From: a candidate division KSB1 bacterium
GTDB lineage: Bacteria > Zhuqueibacterota > Zhuqueibacteria > Zhuqueibacterales > Zhuqueibacteraceae
Reading direction: 5' to 3'
Length of the DNA stretch: 64,000 nt
Assembly: GCA_034506255.1 (NCBI GenBank)
Contig: JAPDPX010000009.1
Span: 217,501-281,500 of the forward strand
In this document: in pieces, positions 44,969 through 53,192 of the stretch
How positions within the stretch are numbered: the first letter of the stretch is position 1
Layout: each line of letters opens with the position of its first letter
Translations under genes and position numbers: made by a program
Notes under the pieces: model-generated
What the model saw: the letters and a program-made list of their open reading frames with translations, nothing else
Database searches by the model: none
Told to the model about the DNA's origin: nothing

Positions 44969-46018
44969 GGCCTTGATGCACTGCGGCTGCAGGTCCGCAA
45001 TTTCCTTTTTAATGTCCTTGTGCCAGTCATCATGGGGGACATGCAAGCCGGAAGCCGTTGCCAGTTCCTTACAACCCGCCTCGGTTTGCCCCGCCTGAAA
45101 ATTGACCCGTGCCATTTTGGTGCGACACACGGCCTCGAGATAAGGGGAGAGTTTCTGCTCCTGCTGCAGCGTGGTCATGATTTGCCGATAAAACGCCAGG
45201 GCCTGGGCATGGCGGCCCAGGCGTGCGGCGGATTCGGCCGCGCCCCACAGGAAGAAACGGCTGTTGGGAAACTGGCGCAAGGCGGAGTCTGCCAGGGCAT
45301 AGGCTTCCTGCGGGCGGTCTTCGGCGAGCAGAATCCAGGTGAGGCCATTCATCGCCGGATAGCGCGCATAGCGGCCGTGGGCAATCGCCTGCCGGATCAT
45401 GTGAATGCCGGCTGCGCGTTCGTCGGAGAAGAGCGGCACGGGAAGCTTCTTGCTGAGCTTGCTGCGATAGTACTTGTAGCTGCCAATGCCGAGATAGGCA
45501 TCATAAAGCGTGGAATCCAGGCGAATGGCCGCCTCCAGATGGCGGATGGTCTTCAGGCCATGGTGAAACGCTTCGAGATAGCGGCGATGCTTGGAGACAT
45601 GGAAGGACTCATAGCCATAGGCGCTGCCGAGAAAGAAATGCGCGGCGGCGTCATTGGGCCGCTGCCGGAGGTGTTTTTCAGCAAGTTCCCGGCATTTTTT
45701 CAAGCTGCGGTAAAATTCCTTCTCTTCACTGTTGTCCTCATAATCGAGCATCATCGATTGCAAGGTGGCGGCGCGGAACAGATGGCCGAGGGGATGGTGG
45801 GGGGCCAACGCAATGGCGCGATCGATTGCGGCAAGTGCCCGGTCATATTCCTGATTGATGGTGTACTGCACCGAGGCTTGCAGCAGGGACTCGCTTTCCG
45901 CAGGCCATTTCTCCTGCGGGTAGCTAGAAAAGGAAGTGAGCAAGACGGTCGCGGCGGCCAGCCCGCGCGACAGAAGTTCTTTGAAAAGATTATTTTTTTG
46001 CAACAGGCATCCTGTCAT
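44933..46018 (-). CDS. secreted TPR-repeat protein
   Basis: 361 aa from ATG 46018. A signal-like N-terminus (LLSRGLAAATVLLTSFSSYPQ) is followed by TPR-like helices: YDRALAAIDRAIALAPHHPLGHLFRAATLQ, ELAEKHLRQRPNDAAAHFFLGSAYGYE and RHLEAAIRLDSTLYDAYLGIGSYKYY. The frame stays open to 46369, but the extra region would cover the sigma factor promoter and is not protein-like. No strong ribosome site precedes ATG 46018, so this start is inferred from the signal peptide. It is divergent from the sigma factor gene and its 3' end overlaps rlmN. Possibly a periplasmic scaffold; the function is unknown. Confidence 0.72.
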   Translation of the reverse strand: MTGCLLQKNNLFKELLSRGLAAATVLLTSFSSYPQEKWPAESESLLQASVQYTINQEYDRALAAIDRAIALAPHHPLGHLFRAATLQSMMLDYEDNSEEKEFYRSLKKCRELAEKHLRQRPNDAAAHFFLGSAYGYESFHVSKHRRYLEAFHHGLKTIRHLEAAIRLDSTLYDAYLGIGSYKYYRSKLSKKLPVPLFSDERAAGIHMIRQAIAHGRYARYPAMNGLTWILLAEDRPQEAYALADSALRQFPNSRFFLWGAAESAARLGRHAQALAFYRQIMTTLQQEQKLSPYLEAVCRTKMARVNFQAGQTEAGCKELATASGLHVPHDDWHKDIKKEIADLQPQCIKASTASNGHSTGR

Positions 46019-46291
46019 GTGGGGTGCGATCCCTCGAAATGTTCCCGCAAGGTCGTTGCTGAGCGACCACCCAGCCGGCCGCAGCCGCGTGAGAGTCAAT
46101 GCGGGTACACAAGCTTCGCCACTGCAGCATTCAACGGCAGGTTGGGGAGTGAAAAAGCTAGCAGAAATTAACATAAAAGCAAGCGAGGCCTGTGCGGAAA
46201 GGTAAAAAGCGGAATTTTTTGAGCCGCAATTGCGCCTGTTCCCTGCGCCAGCGTGTGGGAAGCGCGCCACAGGCCGCGAGCAACGAAGTTG

Positions 46292-46320
46292 TTGACAAAA
46301 TAATTGAAAATTTGTAGATT
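46292..46320 (+). promoter_or_regulatory. sigma70-type promoter of the primary sigma factor gene
   Basis: TTGACA (46292-46297), a 17-nt AT-rich spacer and TAGATT (46315-46320) about 70 nt before the start codon. The -35 is a perfect sigma70 consensus. This is not the Bacteroidetes TTTG/TAnnTTTG type, which helps place the organism outside that phylum. Confidence 0.75.
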
Positions 46321-46389
46321 GCGGCGCTTGTAAAAAAAATAACTGCGCATCAAGTACGAGACGCATCACCCAATCTGTAAGGAGGGAGT

Positions 46390-47247
46390 GTGGCGAGACT
46401 CACGGGTGCGAACCGTTCCAGAACGGATCAGTCCCTCGAGAAGTACCTCCAGGAAATTAGTGAAGTTCCCCTACTATCTCCCGAAGCCGAAATCGAGCTC
46501 GCCAAGCGCATTAAGAAGGGTGACGAAGAAGCCTTGGAAAAACTTACCAAGGCCAATCTGCGATTCGTAGTCAGTGTTGCCAAACAATATCAAAATCAAG
46601 GCCTTTCGTTGGGAGATTTGATCAATGAGGGGAACCTTGGGTTGATCAAGGCGGCGAGCCGTTTTGATGAGACGCGAGGTTTTAAATTCATCTCCTACGC
46701 GGTTTGGTGGATCCGGCAGTCGATACTGCAAGCGCTGGCGGAGCAGTCCCGCGTTGTTCGTCTCCCGCTCAACCGTGTCGGCGCACTCAACAAAATCGGC
46801 AAGGCGCTGAGCTCCCTGGAACAGGAGTTCGAGCGTGAGCCCTCCGCGCACGAAATTGCCGACAAGGTGGAGATGACGCCCTATGAAGTTTCCGACACCT
46901 TGAAGATTTCCGGCAAGCATGTCTCTCTCGACGCGCCCTTCAATCAGGATGAGGAGAGCCGGTTGTTGGACGTGCTGGAAAACGAGGAGATGCCCTCGCC
47001 GGACAATAATCTCATGAGCGAGTCGCTGCGCATTGAAGTCGAACGGGCGCTGGAGACACTGACCGAACGTGAAGCGGAAGTTGTCAAGCTTTACTTTGGC
47101 CTGGGACGTGAACATCCGCTGACCCTGGAAGAAATTGGCGAACTTTTCAAATTGACGCGTGAGCGAGTGCGGCAAATCAAGGAAAAGGCGATCAAACGCC
47201 TCCGGCACGCCTCACGCAGCAAACCGCTCCGCAGTTATCTGGGTTGA
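46390..47247 (+). CDS. rpoD: primary-type RNA polymerase sigma factor (short SigA/RpoD)
   Basis: 285 aa, short for RpoD but normal for FCB primary sigma factors. Region 1.2 is SLEKYLQEISEVPLLSPEAEIELAKRIKKGD; region 2 contains ANLRFVVSVAKQYQNQGLSLGDLINEGNLGLIKAASRFDETRGFKFISYAVWWIRQSI; region 3 follows; region 4 ends with PLTLEEIGELFKLTRERVRQIKEKAIKRLRH, the DNA-binding helix-turn-helix for -35. Region 1.1 is absent. The GTG start at 46390 has GGAGGGAG directly upstream. Its own promoter (46292-46320) matches the standard sigma70 pattern and could be self-recognised. Confidence 0.95.
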   Translation: MARLTGANRSRTDQSLEKYLQEISEVPLLSPEAEIELAKRIKKGDEEALEKLTKANLRFVVSVAKQYQNQGLSLGDLINEGNLGLIKAASRFDETRGFKFISYAVWWIRQSILQALAEQSRVVRLPLNRVGALNKIGKALSSLEQEFEREPSAHEIADKVEMTPYEVSDTLKISGKHVSLDAPFNQDEESRLLDVLENEEMPSPDNNLMSESLRIEVERALETLTEREAEVVKLYFGLGREHPLTLEEIGELFKLTRERVRQIKEKAIKRLRHASRSKPLRSYLG

Positions 47248-47538
47248 TGGCCGGCCCTCAGGACGAGGAACCGCGGCCAGCCGGGCTGAAGAGCCTCCCG
47301 CGCAAAATTGCCGTTGACAGTGGAGTGTTGACGGGCGAGATTCGGCTCGTTCAATTGGTTGCACGGACAAACATTTCAGAAAGCAAGACTAGGATGGTTT
47401 CTCGAAGCATGCGAAACCCGTGGTGTACGGGGAGGAATGGAGTATGTGCATCACTCTTAACCACAACACGACCAGCACCCCCGAGCTACCGACAACTTAA
47501 GTCCACTGCAGCGTCCCCAATCACGGAGGAAGGGAATC
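47248..47538. other. intergenic region with a short leader-like open frame
   Basis: About 290 nt between the sigma factor and M23 peptidase genes. It contains an 18-codon frame (47444-47500) preceded by GGGGAGGAATGGAG, ending 38 nt before the peptidase ATG. No hairpin terminator for the sigma gene is evident. Confidence 0.45.
47444..47500 (+). CDS. short leader-like open frame (18 aa)
   Basis: ATG 47444 follows GGGGAGGAATGGAG (about 47430-47442) and encodes MCITLNHNTTSTPELPTT, then stop. It is near the M23 peptidase start (47539). It could be a regulatory leader peptide or chance; the ribosome site is the only support. Confidence 0.3.
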   Translation: MCITLNHNTTSTPELPTT

Positions 47539-48465
47539 ATGGGCGATAAGAAGATTAAGCTGATCTTATTCTCGCTTCAGGGGTCGGAAGTCAGAACGGT
47601 TAATTTGTCATGGAAGAGGATCATATCTATCATGTTCTCATCATTCGTCGTGATGCTGCTGATGGTCGGCTCTTCGATTGCACTGTTCACCGATTTTTAC
47701 AAGGACGAAAGCATCACCAGACTCAACCGCACCAATCAGGCCTTGACCAAGCAGCTCCAGCACATGAGCGCCAAAGTCGCCGAGTTGGACAGCCGCATGC
47801 AGGTGGTCGAACAGAACGATGATGACCTGCGCGTTTATGCCGAGCTGCCCCGCCTGGACCCCGACCTGCGCAAGGCCGGCACCGGCGGCGCGGCGGGCGC
47901 GTATGTCGACGTCGATTTGAATCTGCTGCCCGATGCCGTGAGAAATGAAACCCGCCGGGTCAATCAAATGCTGGCCGAGCTGGAACGCCGCATCGCGCTG
48001 CATTTCGAGAACAACAAAGAGGTCAAAGAAAAAATCACGAACGATAGAGCCCAGCTCAAACACACCCCCTCGATTCGTCCCGTGGAGGCCGGTCGGATCA
48101 CCGACAAATACGGCAAGCGGCTGGATCCCTTCATCGAGCGCGTGAAACATCACAATGGCGTGGACATCTCCGCAGAGATCGGAACCGAAGTCTATGCCGC
48201 CGCCGCCGGTGTGGTTGTCGCCGCCAAGTCGACCTACAGTTTGGGCCAGGGCTATGGCCGGCATGTCATTATCGATCACGGGTATGGCTACAAAACGCTC
48301 TATGGGCACCTCTCGGAAGTCTGGGTGAAGGAGGGGCAGCGCATCGAACGTTGGGACGTGATCGGCCTGGTGGGCAACACCGGCCGCACCACCGGCCCTC
48401 ATCTCCATTTCGAAGTGCACAAGGATGACACCCCGGTCGACCCGCAGAACTTCTTCCTCAACTGA
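47539..48465 (+). CDS. membrane-anchored M23 family metallopeptidase
   Basis: 308 aa. A basic N-terminus and one transmembrane helix (SIMFSSFVVMLLMVGSSIALF, about 31-51) are followed by a coiled coil (about 60-95) and the LytM/M23 domain (about 175-308). Zinc motifs are HNGVDIS (HxxxD near residue 205) and HLHFEV (HxH near 288), both required for cleavage of peptidoglycan cross-links. Because all metal ligands are present it may be active rather than a degenerate EnvC-like activator. GGAGG lies just before ATG 47539. It follows the sigma factor gene by 290 nt. An intrinsic terminator follows. Confidence 0.92.
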   Translation: MGDKKIKLILFSLQGSEVRTVNLSWKRIISIMFSSFVVMLLMVGSSIALFTDFYKDESITRLNRTNQALTKQLQHMSAKVAELDSRMQVVEQNDDDLRVYAELPRLDPDLRKAGTGGAAGAYVDVDLNLLPDAVRNETRRVNQMLAELERRIALHFENNKEVKEKITNDRAQLKHTPSIRPVEAGRITDKYGKRLDPFIERVKHHNGVDISAEIGTEVYAAAAGVVVAAKSTYSLGQGYGRHVIIDHGYGYKTLYGHLSEVWVKEGQRIERWDVIGLVGNTGRTTGPHLHFEVHKDDTPVDPQNFFLN

Positions 48466-48484
48466 CACGGTGGGGATGAAGAGC

Positions 48485-48518
48485 AAGCGCCTTCCGCAGC
48501 CGGAAGTGCGCTTTTTTT
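48485..48518 (+). terminator. intrinsic terminator after the M23 peptidase gene
   Basis: GCGCCTTCCG...CGGAAGTGCGC (48487-48511) forms a stem and is followed by TTTTTTT, 22 nt after the stop codon. Confidence 0.87.
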
Positions 48519-48610
48519 GTTCCCGGACCCCTGGATTGCAAGAGAACAAACCCTGCACCTCCTGAAGGCAGGCCCGGCCCTGCATCGCGAGGCTTCCCAG
48601 CCGGAGGGCA

Positions 48611-51535
48611 ATGCCACACCATTTCTCACTCGATGCCATCTTCGATTGCCTCAACCCGCAACAGCGTGCGGCGGTGGAGCACCTCAACGGCCCATTGGTG
48701 ATCATTGCCGGCGCAGGCACGGGCAAGACCCGCGTCATCACCCGGCGCATTGCCTACCTGGTGGCGGCACAACACGCGCGGCCCGAGCAGATTCTCGCAC
48801 TCACCTTCACCGAAAAAGCCGCGGCGGAAATGGAATCCCGCGTCGATGAACTGGTGCCCTATGGCGAGGTCGGCTTCACCATCTCGACGTTCCATGCCTT
48901 CGGTGACAGGCTGGTGCGGGAGTTCGCCGTTGATCTCGGGCTGGACCCCGATTTCCGGCTGCTCAGCCCCGCCGAACAAGCCCTGTTTCTCCGCGAGCAT
49001 CTCTTTGACCTCCCCCTGCATCATTACCGGCCGCTGGGCAATCCCACCAAATTCCTGCTGGAATTGCTGCGCCATTTCAGCCGCCTGAAAGATGAAGATG
49101 TCTCGCCGGAAGAATACCTCGCCTTCACCGAAAAACTGCTGGCCGAAACACCCGTCGATGACCCGGCGGCGCGCCGCGCCGCGGAAAAACAACAGGAGCT
49201 GGCCCGCTGCTATCAGGTTTATCAGAAATTGCTGCTGCAGGCGGGCTGTGCCGACTTTGGCGATCAAATCATCTACGCCCTGAAATTGCTGCGCGAGCAT
49301 CCCGACATTCGCCGCCGGCTGCAGGAGCGCTACCGCTACATTCTCGTTGATGAATTTCAAGACACCAACTACGCGCAGTTTCAACTGGTCCGGGAGCTGG
49401 CTGCCGCCCATCAGAATCTCACTGTGGTTGCCGATGACGATCAATCGATCTACAAATTCCGCGGTGCCGCGATCAGCAATATTCTCAATTTCACCCAAAC
49501 CTATCCGCACGCGCGTCATGTCGTGCTCACGCAAAACTACCGCTCGACCCAGGCGATTCTCGACACCGCTTACCGTCTGATCCGCCACAATGATCCCAAC
49601 CGTCTCGAGGTCAAGCAGCAGATCAACAAAAAGCTGACGGGCAAAGCGCCGGGCGGGCAGCCGGTGGTGCACTGGCATTTCGACACCGTCAGCAACGAAG
49701 CGGCAGCGGTGGCACAGCACATTCGCGCGCGTGTGCAGTCCGGGGTGGCACGCCCGCAGGATTTTTGCATTCTGGTGCGCTCCAACAATGCCGCGGACCC
49801 CTTCCTGCGCGCCTTGCAGGAGGCCGGGTTGCCGCACCGCTTTTCCGGAAGCTATGGCCTGTATCAACGGGAAGAAGTGCGCCTGCTGATTTGCTTTCTC
49901 AAAAGCATCGCCAACCCGCTGGATTCGCAGAATCTCTACCATTTGGCGCAAAGCGAAATTTACGCCATGCCCATGCAGGATCTGCAGGCCGCGCTGCAGG
50001 TGCATGCCGCCACGCACCATCCCCTGCTGCACATTTTCAAGACTCCCGAACAATTCGAGTGGCAGCAACCCTTGTCGGAGGAAGGCAGGGCCACCGCTGC
50101 GAAGCTGCTTGCCGACAATGAGAAGTACCTCGAAATGTCCCGCCAACTGCCGGCCTATGCCCTGCTTTACACCTTTCTGAAGGAGTCCGGCTATCTCCAC
50201 CGGCTGGCGCACAGCGAAACGGTGGCTGCCGACGAGAAGATCGGCAACATCACCAGGTTCTTTCAAACGGTGCAGAACTATGCGTATTTCACCACCCCGG
50301 GTGATTTGACCTTCTTCGTCAATCATCTTGAACTGCTGCGGGAATACGGCGACGATCCCGGCACGGCGCCCGCTGATCTCGATGCCGACGCCGTGCAAGT
50401 GATGACGCTGCACAAAGCCAAGGGGCTGGAGTTTCCGGTGGTGTTCATGGTGGGCCTGGTGGAGGAGCGTTTTCCCACCAGGCCGCGCACTTCCACCATC
50501 GAATTGCCGGAGGGGGTGATCAAGGACATTTTGCCGGAAGGCGATTTTCACCTGCAGGAGGAGCGCCGGCTGTTTTATGTCGGCATGACCCGCGCACAGA
50601 GCGAGCTTTATCTCACCAGCAGCCGCGATTATGGCGGCTCGCGTCTGCGCAAAGTCAGCGGCTTCGTGCGCGAGGCGCTGGATGATGCCCACGCCGATGA
50701 TGACGTGATCAAACCCTCGCCCTTTGAAGCACTGGCACGCTTTGACCTGCCCGAGGCCGCGCCGGCAGCGGCGGCCGGTCCGCTCCCGCCGGAGCAGGTG
50801 TTGCATCTCGATCAACGCAAAATCGATGACTATCTCACCTGCCCGCTGAAGTACAAATACATTCACGTCCTGCAGGTGCCGGTGGCCGAGCATCATGCCA
50901 TCATCTATGGCAGGCTGCTGCACGAAGTGGTGCAGTTTTACAATCGTCGCAGGTTTCGTCGTGAAAGCGTCACCGTCGAGGAACTGCTGGCCCTCTACCG
51001 TGCGAAATGGCGCAGCCACGGTTACCTGAGCCGCGAGCACGAACGGTTGCGTTTCGCCGCCGGCGAGGAGACCGTGCGCCGTTTCTTCGCGCAGCAGGAG
51101 GCTGACCCGGCGCGGCCGCTCTATGTGGAAGCGCCGTTCAAGTTTACTTTCGCAAACAACATCATCAGCGGGCGCTGGGATCGCATCGACCAGCTCGCCG
51201 ATGGCCGCATCGTGATCACCGATTTCAAATCCTCCGCCGTGGCAGATGCGGAGGAAGCGCGCGACCGCGCCAGGGACAGCCGGCAGTTGCGGCTCTATGC
51301 CTGGGCTTATGAGGAACAATTTGGCCGGCCGGTTGACGGCTGGCGCCTGTACTTTCTCGAATCAGGCATGCTCGGCGAAGTGTCACGCAAGGAGCTTTAC
51401 CTGCGCACGATTCGTGAACACGTGCAGGAGGCCGCCGCGGGCATTCGTCAGCGCAATTATCGCCCCAAGCCCGGCCCCGGCACGTGTCCGTTTTGTGCGC
51501 TCAATGATATTTGCCCGGCGGCGGAGAAGAATTGA
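48611..51535 (+). CDS. UvrD/PcrA-type helicase fused to a RecB-like nuclease with four-cysteine cluster
   Basis: 974 aa. The N-terminal superfamily 1A helicase has Walker A GAGTGKT (about residue 34), DEFQDTN (Walker B), DDDQSIYKFRGA, and VMTLHKAKGLEFPVVF plus LFYVGMTRA (motifs V and VI). The C-terminal part (about 730-974) is a PD-(D/E)XK nuclease: LLHEVVQFY, GRWDRIDQ (motif Asp), ITDFKSS (D-x-K) and QLRLYAWAYEEQFG. Cysteines in YLTCPLKYKY and CPFCALNDICP match the four-Cys iron-sulfur cluster of AddB/Cas4-type nucleases. The protein may therefore unwind and trim DNA ends alone, in the role of AddAB or RecBCD. The SbcCD-like pair lies 0.5 kb downstream. The start ATG 48611 follows GGAGG. Confidence 0.93.
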   Translation: MPHHFSLDAIFDCLNPQQRAAVEHLNGPLVIIAGAGTGKTRVITRRIAYLVAAQHARPEQILALTFTEKAAAEMESRVDELVPYGEVGFTISTFHAFGDRLVREFAVDLGLDPDFRLLSPAEQALFLREHLFDLPLHHYRPLGNPTKFLLELLRHFSRLKDEDVSPEEYLAFTEKLLAETPVDDPAARRAAEKQQELARCYQVYQKLLLQAGCADFGDQIIYALKLLREHPDIRRRLQERYRYILVDEFQDTNYAQFQLVRELAAAHQNLTVVADDDQSIYKFRGAAISNILNFTQTYPHARHVVLTQNYRSTQAILDTAYRLIRHNDPNRLEVKQQINKKLTGKAPGGQPVVHWHFDTVSNEAAAVAQHIRARVQSGVARPQDFCILVRSNNAADPFLRALQEAGLPHRFSGSYGLYQREEVRLLICFLKSIANPLDSQNLYHLAQSEIYAMPMQDLQAALQVHAATHHPLLHIFKTPEQFEWQQPLSEEGRATAAKLLADNEKYLEMSRQLPAYALLYTFLKESGYLHRLAHSETVAADEKIGNITRFFQTVQNYAYFTTPGDLTFFVNHLELLREYGDDPGTAPADLDADAVQVMTLHKAKGLEFPVVFMVGLVEERFPTRPRTSTIELPEGVIKDILPEGDFHLQEERRLFYVGMTRAQSELYLTSSRDYGGSRLRKVSGFVREALDDAHADDDVIKPSPFEALARFDLPEAAPAAAAGPLPPEQVLHLDQRKIDDYLTCPLKYKYIHVLQVPVAEHHAIIYGRLLHEVVQFYNRRRFRRESVTVEELLALYRAKWRSHGYLSREHERLRFAAGEETVRRFFAQQEADPARPLYVEAPFKFTFANNIISGRWDRIDQLADGRIVITDFKSSAVADAEEARDRARDSRQLRLYAWAYEEQFGRPVDGWRLYFLESGMLGEVSRKELYLRTIREHVQEAAAGIRQRNYRPKPGPGTCPFCALNDICPAAEKN

Positions 51536-52046
51536 TCGGCCGCGGACCGCAAAGGATCGCTGACAAAGTTGGTGCCGGTTGTATTGTCACACCGTCAACA
51601 GAAAACCTGCATTGCAAAAAACACCGGGCATCCGGATAATCGCTGTCTTCTTCCTGCAAAAGTCCCCCCAATATTGCCGCCGGTTGTTGCCGATATTTGG
51701 CCTGAAAACCAAACAACCTTCAACACGTCGGCCTGCAAAATTTCATGCACCAGCCCCTGGGGGTGGTTGGCTCTCGCGCGCAAAGCGGCGTTTCTCGCGA
51801 GGAGGATCAATCCGGTTGCAAAATTCGGTGTGAACAAATCTCCGCTGAATTTCTCAACATGATGCCAGACCCCGGTTCCTCTGCCGGGCCCCTGACAGCC
51901 ATGAGGTCGAACCTCTGCGTGGCTGATCGCCCGCCTCTCAATTTCAAGCTTTACTTCCATAAAGAAATTGATTATTCTTTCCCCGGGTTTTTGCACTTGC
52001 TGCACGGTTTTTTTCGGAGGTTTACCAGCCTGAGGTGGAGCCGCCC
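51536..52046. other. intergenic region with promoter, no supported gene
   Basis: About 510 nt before the SbcD-like gene. Open frames here are short and overlap on different strands without ribosome sites. A promoter candidate lies at 51950-51978. Confidence 0.4.
51950..51978 (+). promoter_or_regulatory. putative promoter of the SbcCD-like operon
   Basis: TTTACT (51950-51955), a 17-nt AT-rich spacer and TATTCT (51973-51978), about 70 nt before GTG 52047. It is an AT-rich island in otherwise GC-rich sequence. Confidence 0.45.
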
Positions 52047-53192
52047 GTGCCGTTTACCATTCTTCATTTTTCCGACCTTCATCTCGATGCGGCGTTTGCC
52101 GGGAGCCGGCTGCCTGCGGAGATCGCCCGCCAGTGCCGCGAACAGTTGCGCTCAACACTGCGTGCCATCGTGGATCTCGCCAGGCAGCGCCAGGTCAATG
52201 CCGTGACGATTGCGGGAGATTTGTTCGAACGCGAGAAGCTCAATCCCGATACGGCGGCTTTTTTGGCGCAGGAATGCGAGCGCCTGGCGCCGATTCCCGT
52301 GTACATCGCGCCGGGAAATCACGATGCCGCGGATGCGGCCTCTCTTTATCAGCGTGGGCGCTGGCCGGAAAATGTGCGGATCGCCGTCAGCCATGCGCTC
52401 AGCGAGTGGCGCCTGACGGGGCCTTACAGCTTGTGGTCGGCGGCGCACCTGAGCCCGAGCGACCGCCACAATTTTTTGAGCGGTTTCGTCATGCCGGCGG
52501 GGGCCAGCGGGCGTCTTCCCATTCTCCTGCTGCATGCCAGTCTGGCGCCGGCAAATTTTGAAGGCAGCCGCAGCCATGCGCCGCTGACGCTCAACGATAT
52601 CCGGGGAGCCGGCTTTGCGCTGGCGTTGCTCGGCCATTATCACACCCGCAAAGTCGTGCAGGAGGAGGGGGTGCTCGCGGTTTACTCCGGCAGCCCGGAG
52701 CCGCTGGGTTTTCAGGAGCCGGGCGAGCATGGTGTCACGCTCGTGCATTTGGAAGCGGCGCAAAAGCCGGTGCTGGAATTCATCGCGCTGGCGCGCTTGC
52801 ATTTCGCAACGCTCGAGTTGAGCGTGACCGGCTGCCGCCATCGCGATCAGCTCATCGAACGGATTCTGGTGCTCGCCGGCGAAGGGCAGTATCGCGACAA
52901 ACTCGTGCGGCTGCGTCTGACCGGTGAGGCGGCAGCGTCCCTGCGTCTGGAACTTGAGGCGATCACCCGGCGCGTCGAAAAGAGTTTCGGCTTCCTCTAT
53001 CTGGAAAACGACACCCGGCCCGCCATTGACCTGAGCACGCTCGCCAGCGAGCCCACCGTGCGCGGAGCCTTTATTCGCGACATGCTGGCGGCGCTGGAGC
53101 AGGCGCAGGAAGCGGAGCAGCGTGCCCTTTATCAGGAGGCGCTGGACTACGGCATGCAGGCCTTTGAACATGATGACATCACCCTGCGATGA
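52047..53192 (+). CDS. SbcD/YhaO-like metallophosphoesterase (DNA repair exonuclease subunit)
   Basis: 381 aa. The calcineurin-like phosphoesterase motifs are FSDLHLDA, GDLFE, GNHDA (as APGNHDAADA), HASLAPANFEGS, and ALLGHYHTRKV, which bind two metals and hydrolyse DNA ends. The fold fits SbcD/Mre11, and the pairing with a YhaN-type partner suggests the YhaO group. The longest frame starts at GTG 52035, but GGAG lies 6 nt before GTG 52047, giving MPFTILHFSDLH. Its stop overlaps the start of the SbcC-like gene (ATGA), so the two subunits are translationally coupled. Confidence 0.92.
   Translation: MPFTILHFSDLHLDAAFAGSRLPAEIARQCREQLRSTLRAIVDLARQRQVNAVTIAGDLFEREKLNPDTAAFLAQECERLAPIPVYIAPGNHDAADAASLYQRGRWPENVRIAVSHALSEWRLTGPYSLWSAAHLSPSDRHNFLSGFVMPAGASGRLPILLLHASLAPANFEGSRSHAPLTLNDIRGAGFALALLGHYHTRKVVQEEGVLAVYSGSPEPLGFQEPGEHGVTLVHLEAAQKPVLEFIALARLHFATLELSVTGCRHRDQLIERILVLAGEGQYRDKLVRLRLTGEAAASLRLELEAITRRVEKSFGFLYLENDTRPAIDLSTLASEPTVRGAFIRDMLAALEQAQEAEQRALYQEALDYGMQAFEHDDITLR

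Noticed and set aside
48626..51319. 897-codon open frame antisense to the helicase-nuclease gene
   Set aside because: Same reason: a long antisense shadow from GC-rich codon use; the plus-strand gene has all helicase motifs.
51745..52206. 153-codon open frame overlapping the start of the SbcD-like gene
   Set aside because: It runs into a well-supported gene in another frame and lacks a ribosome site.
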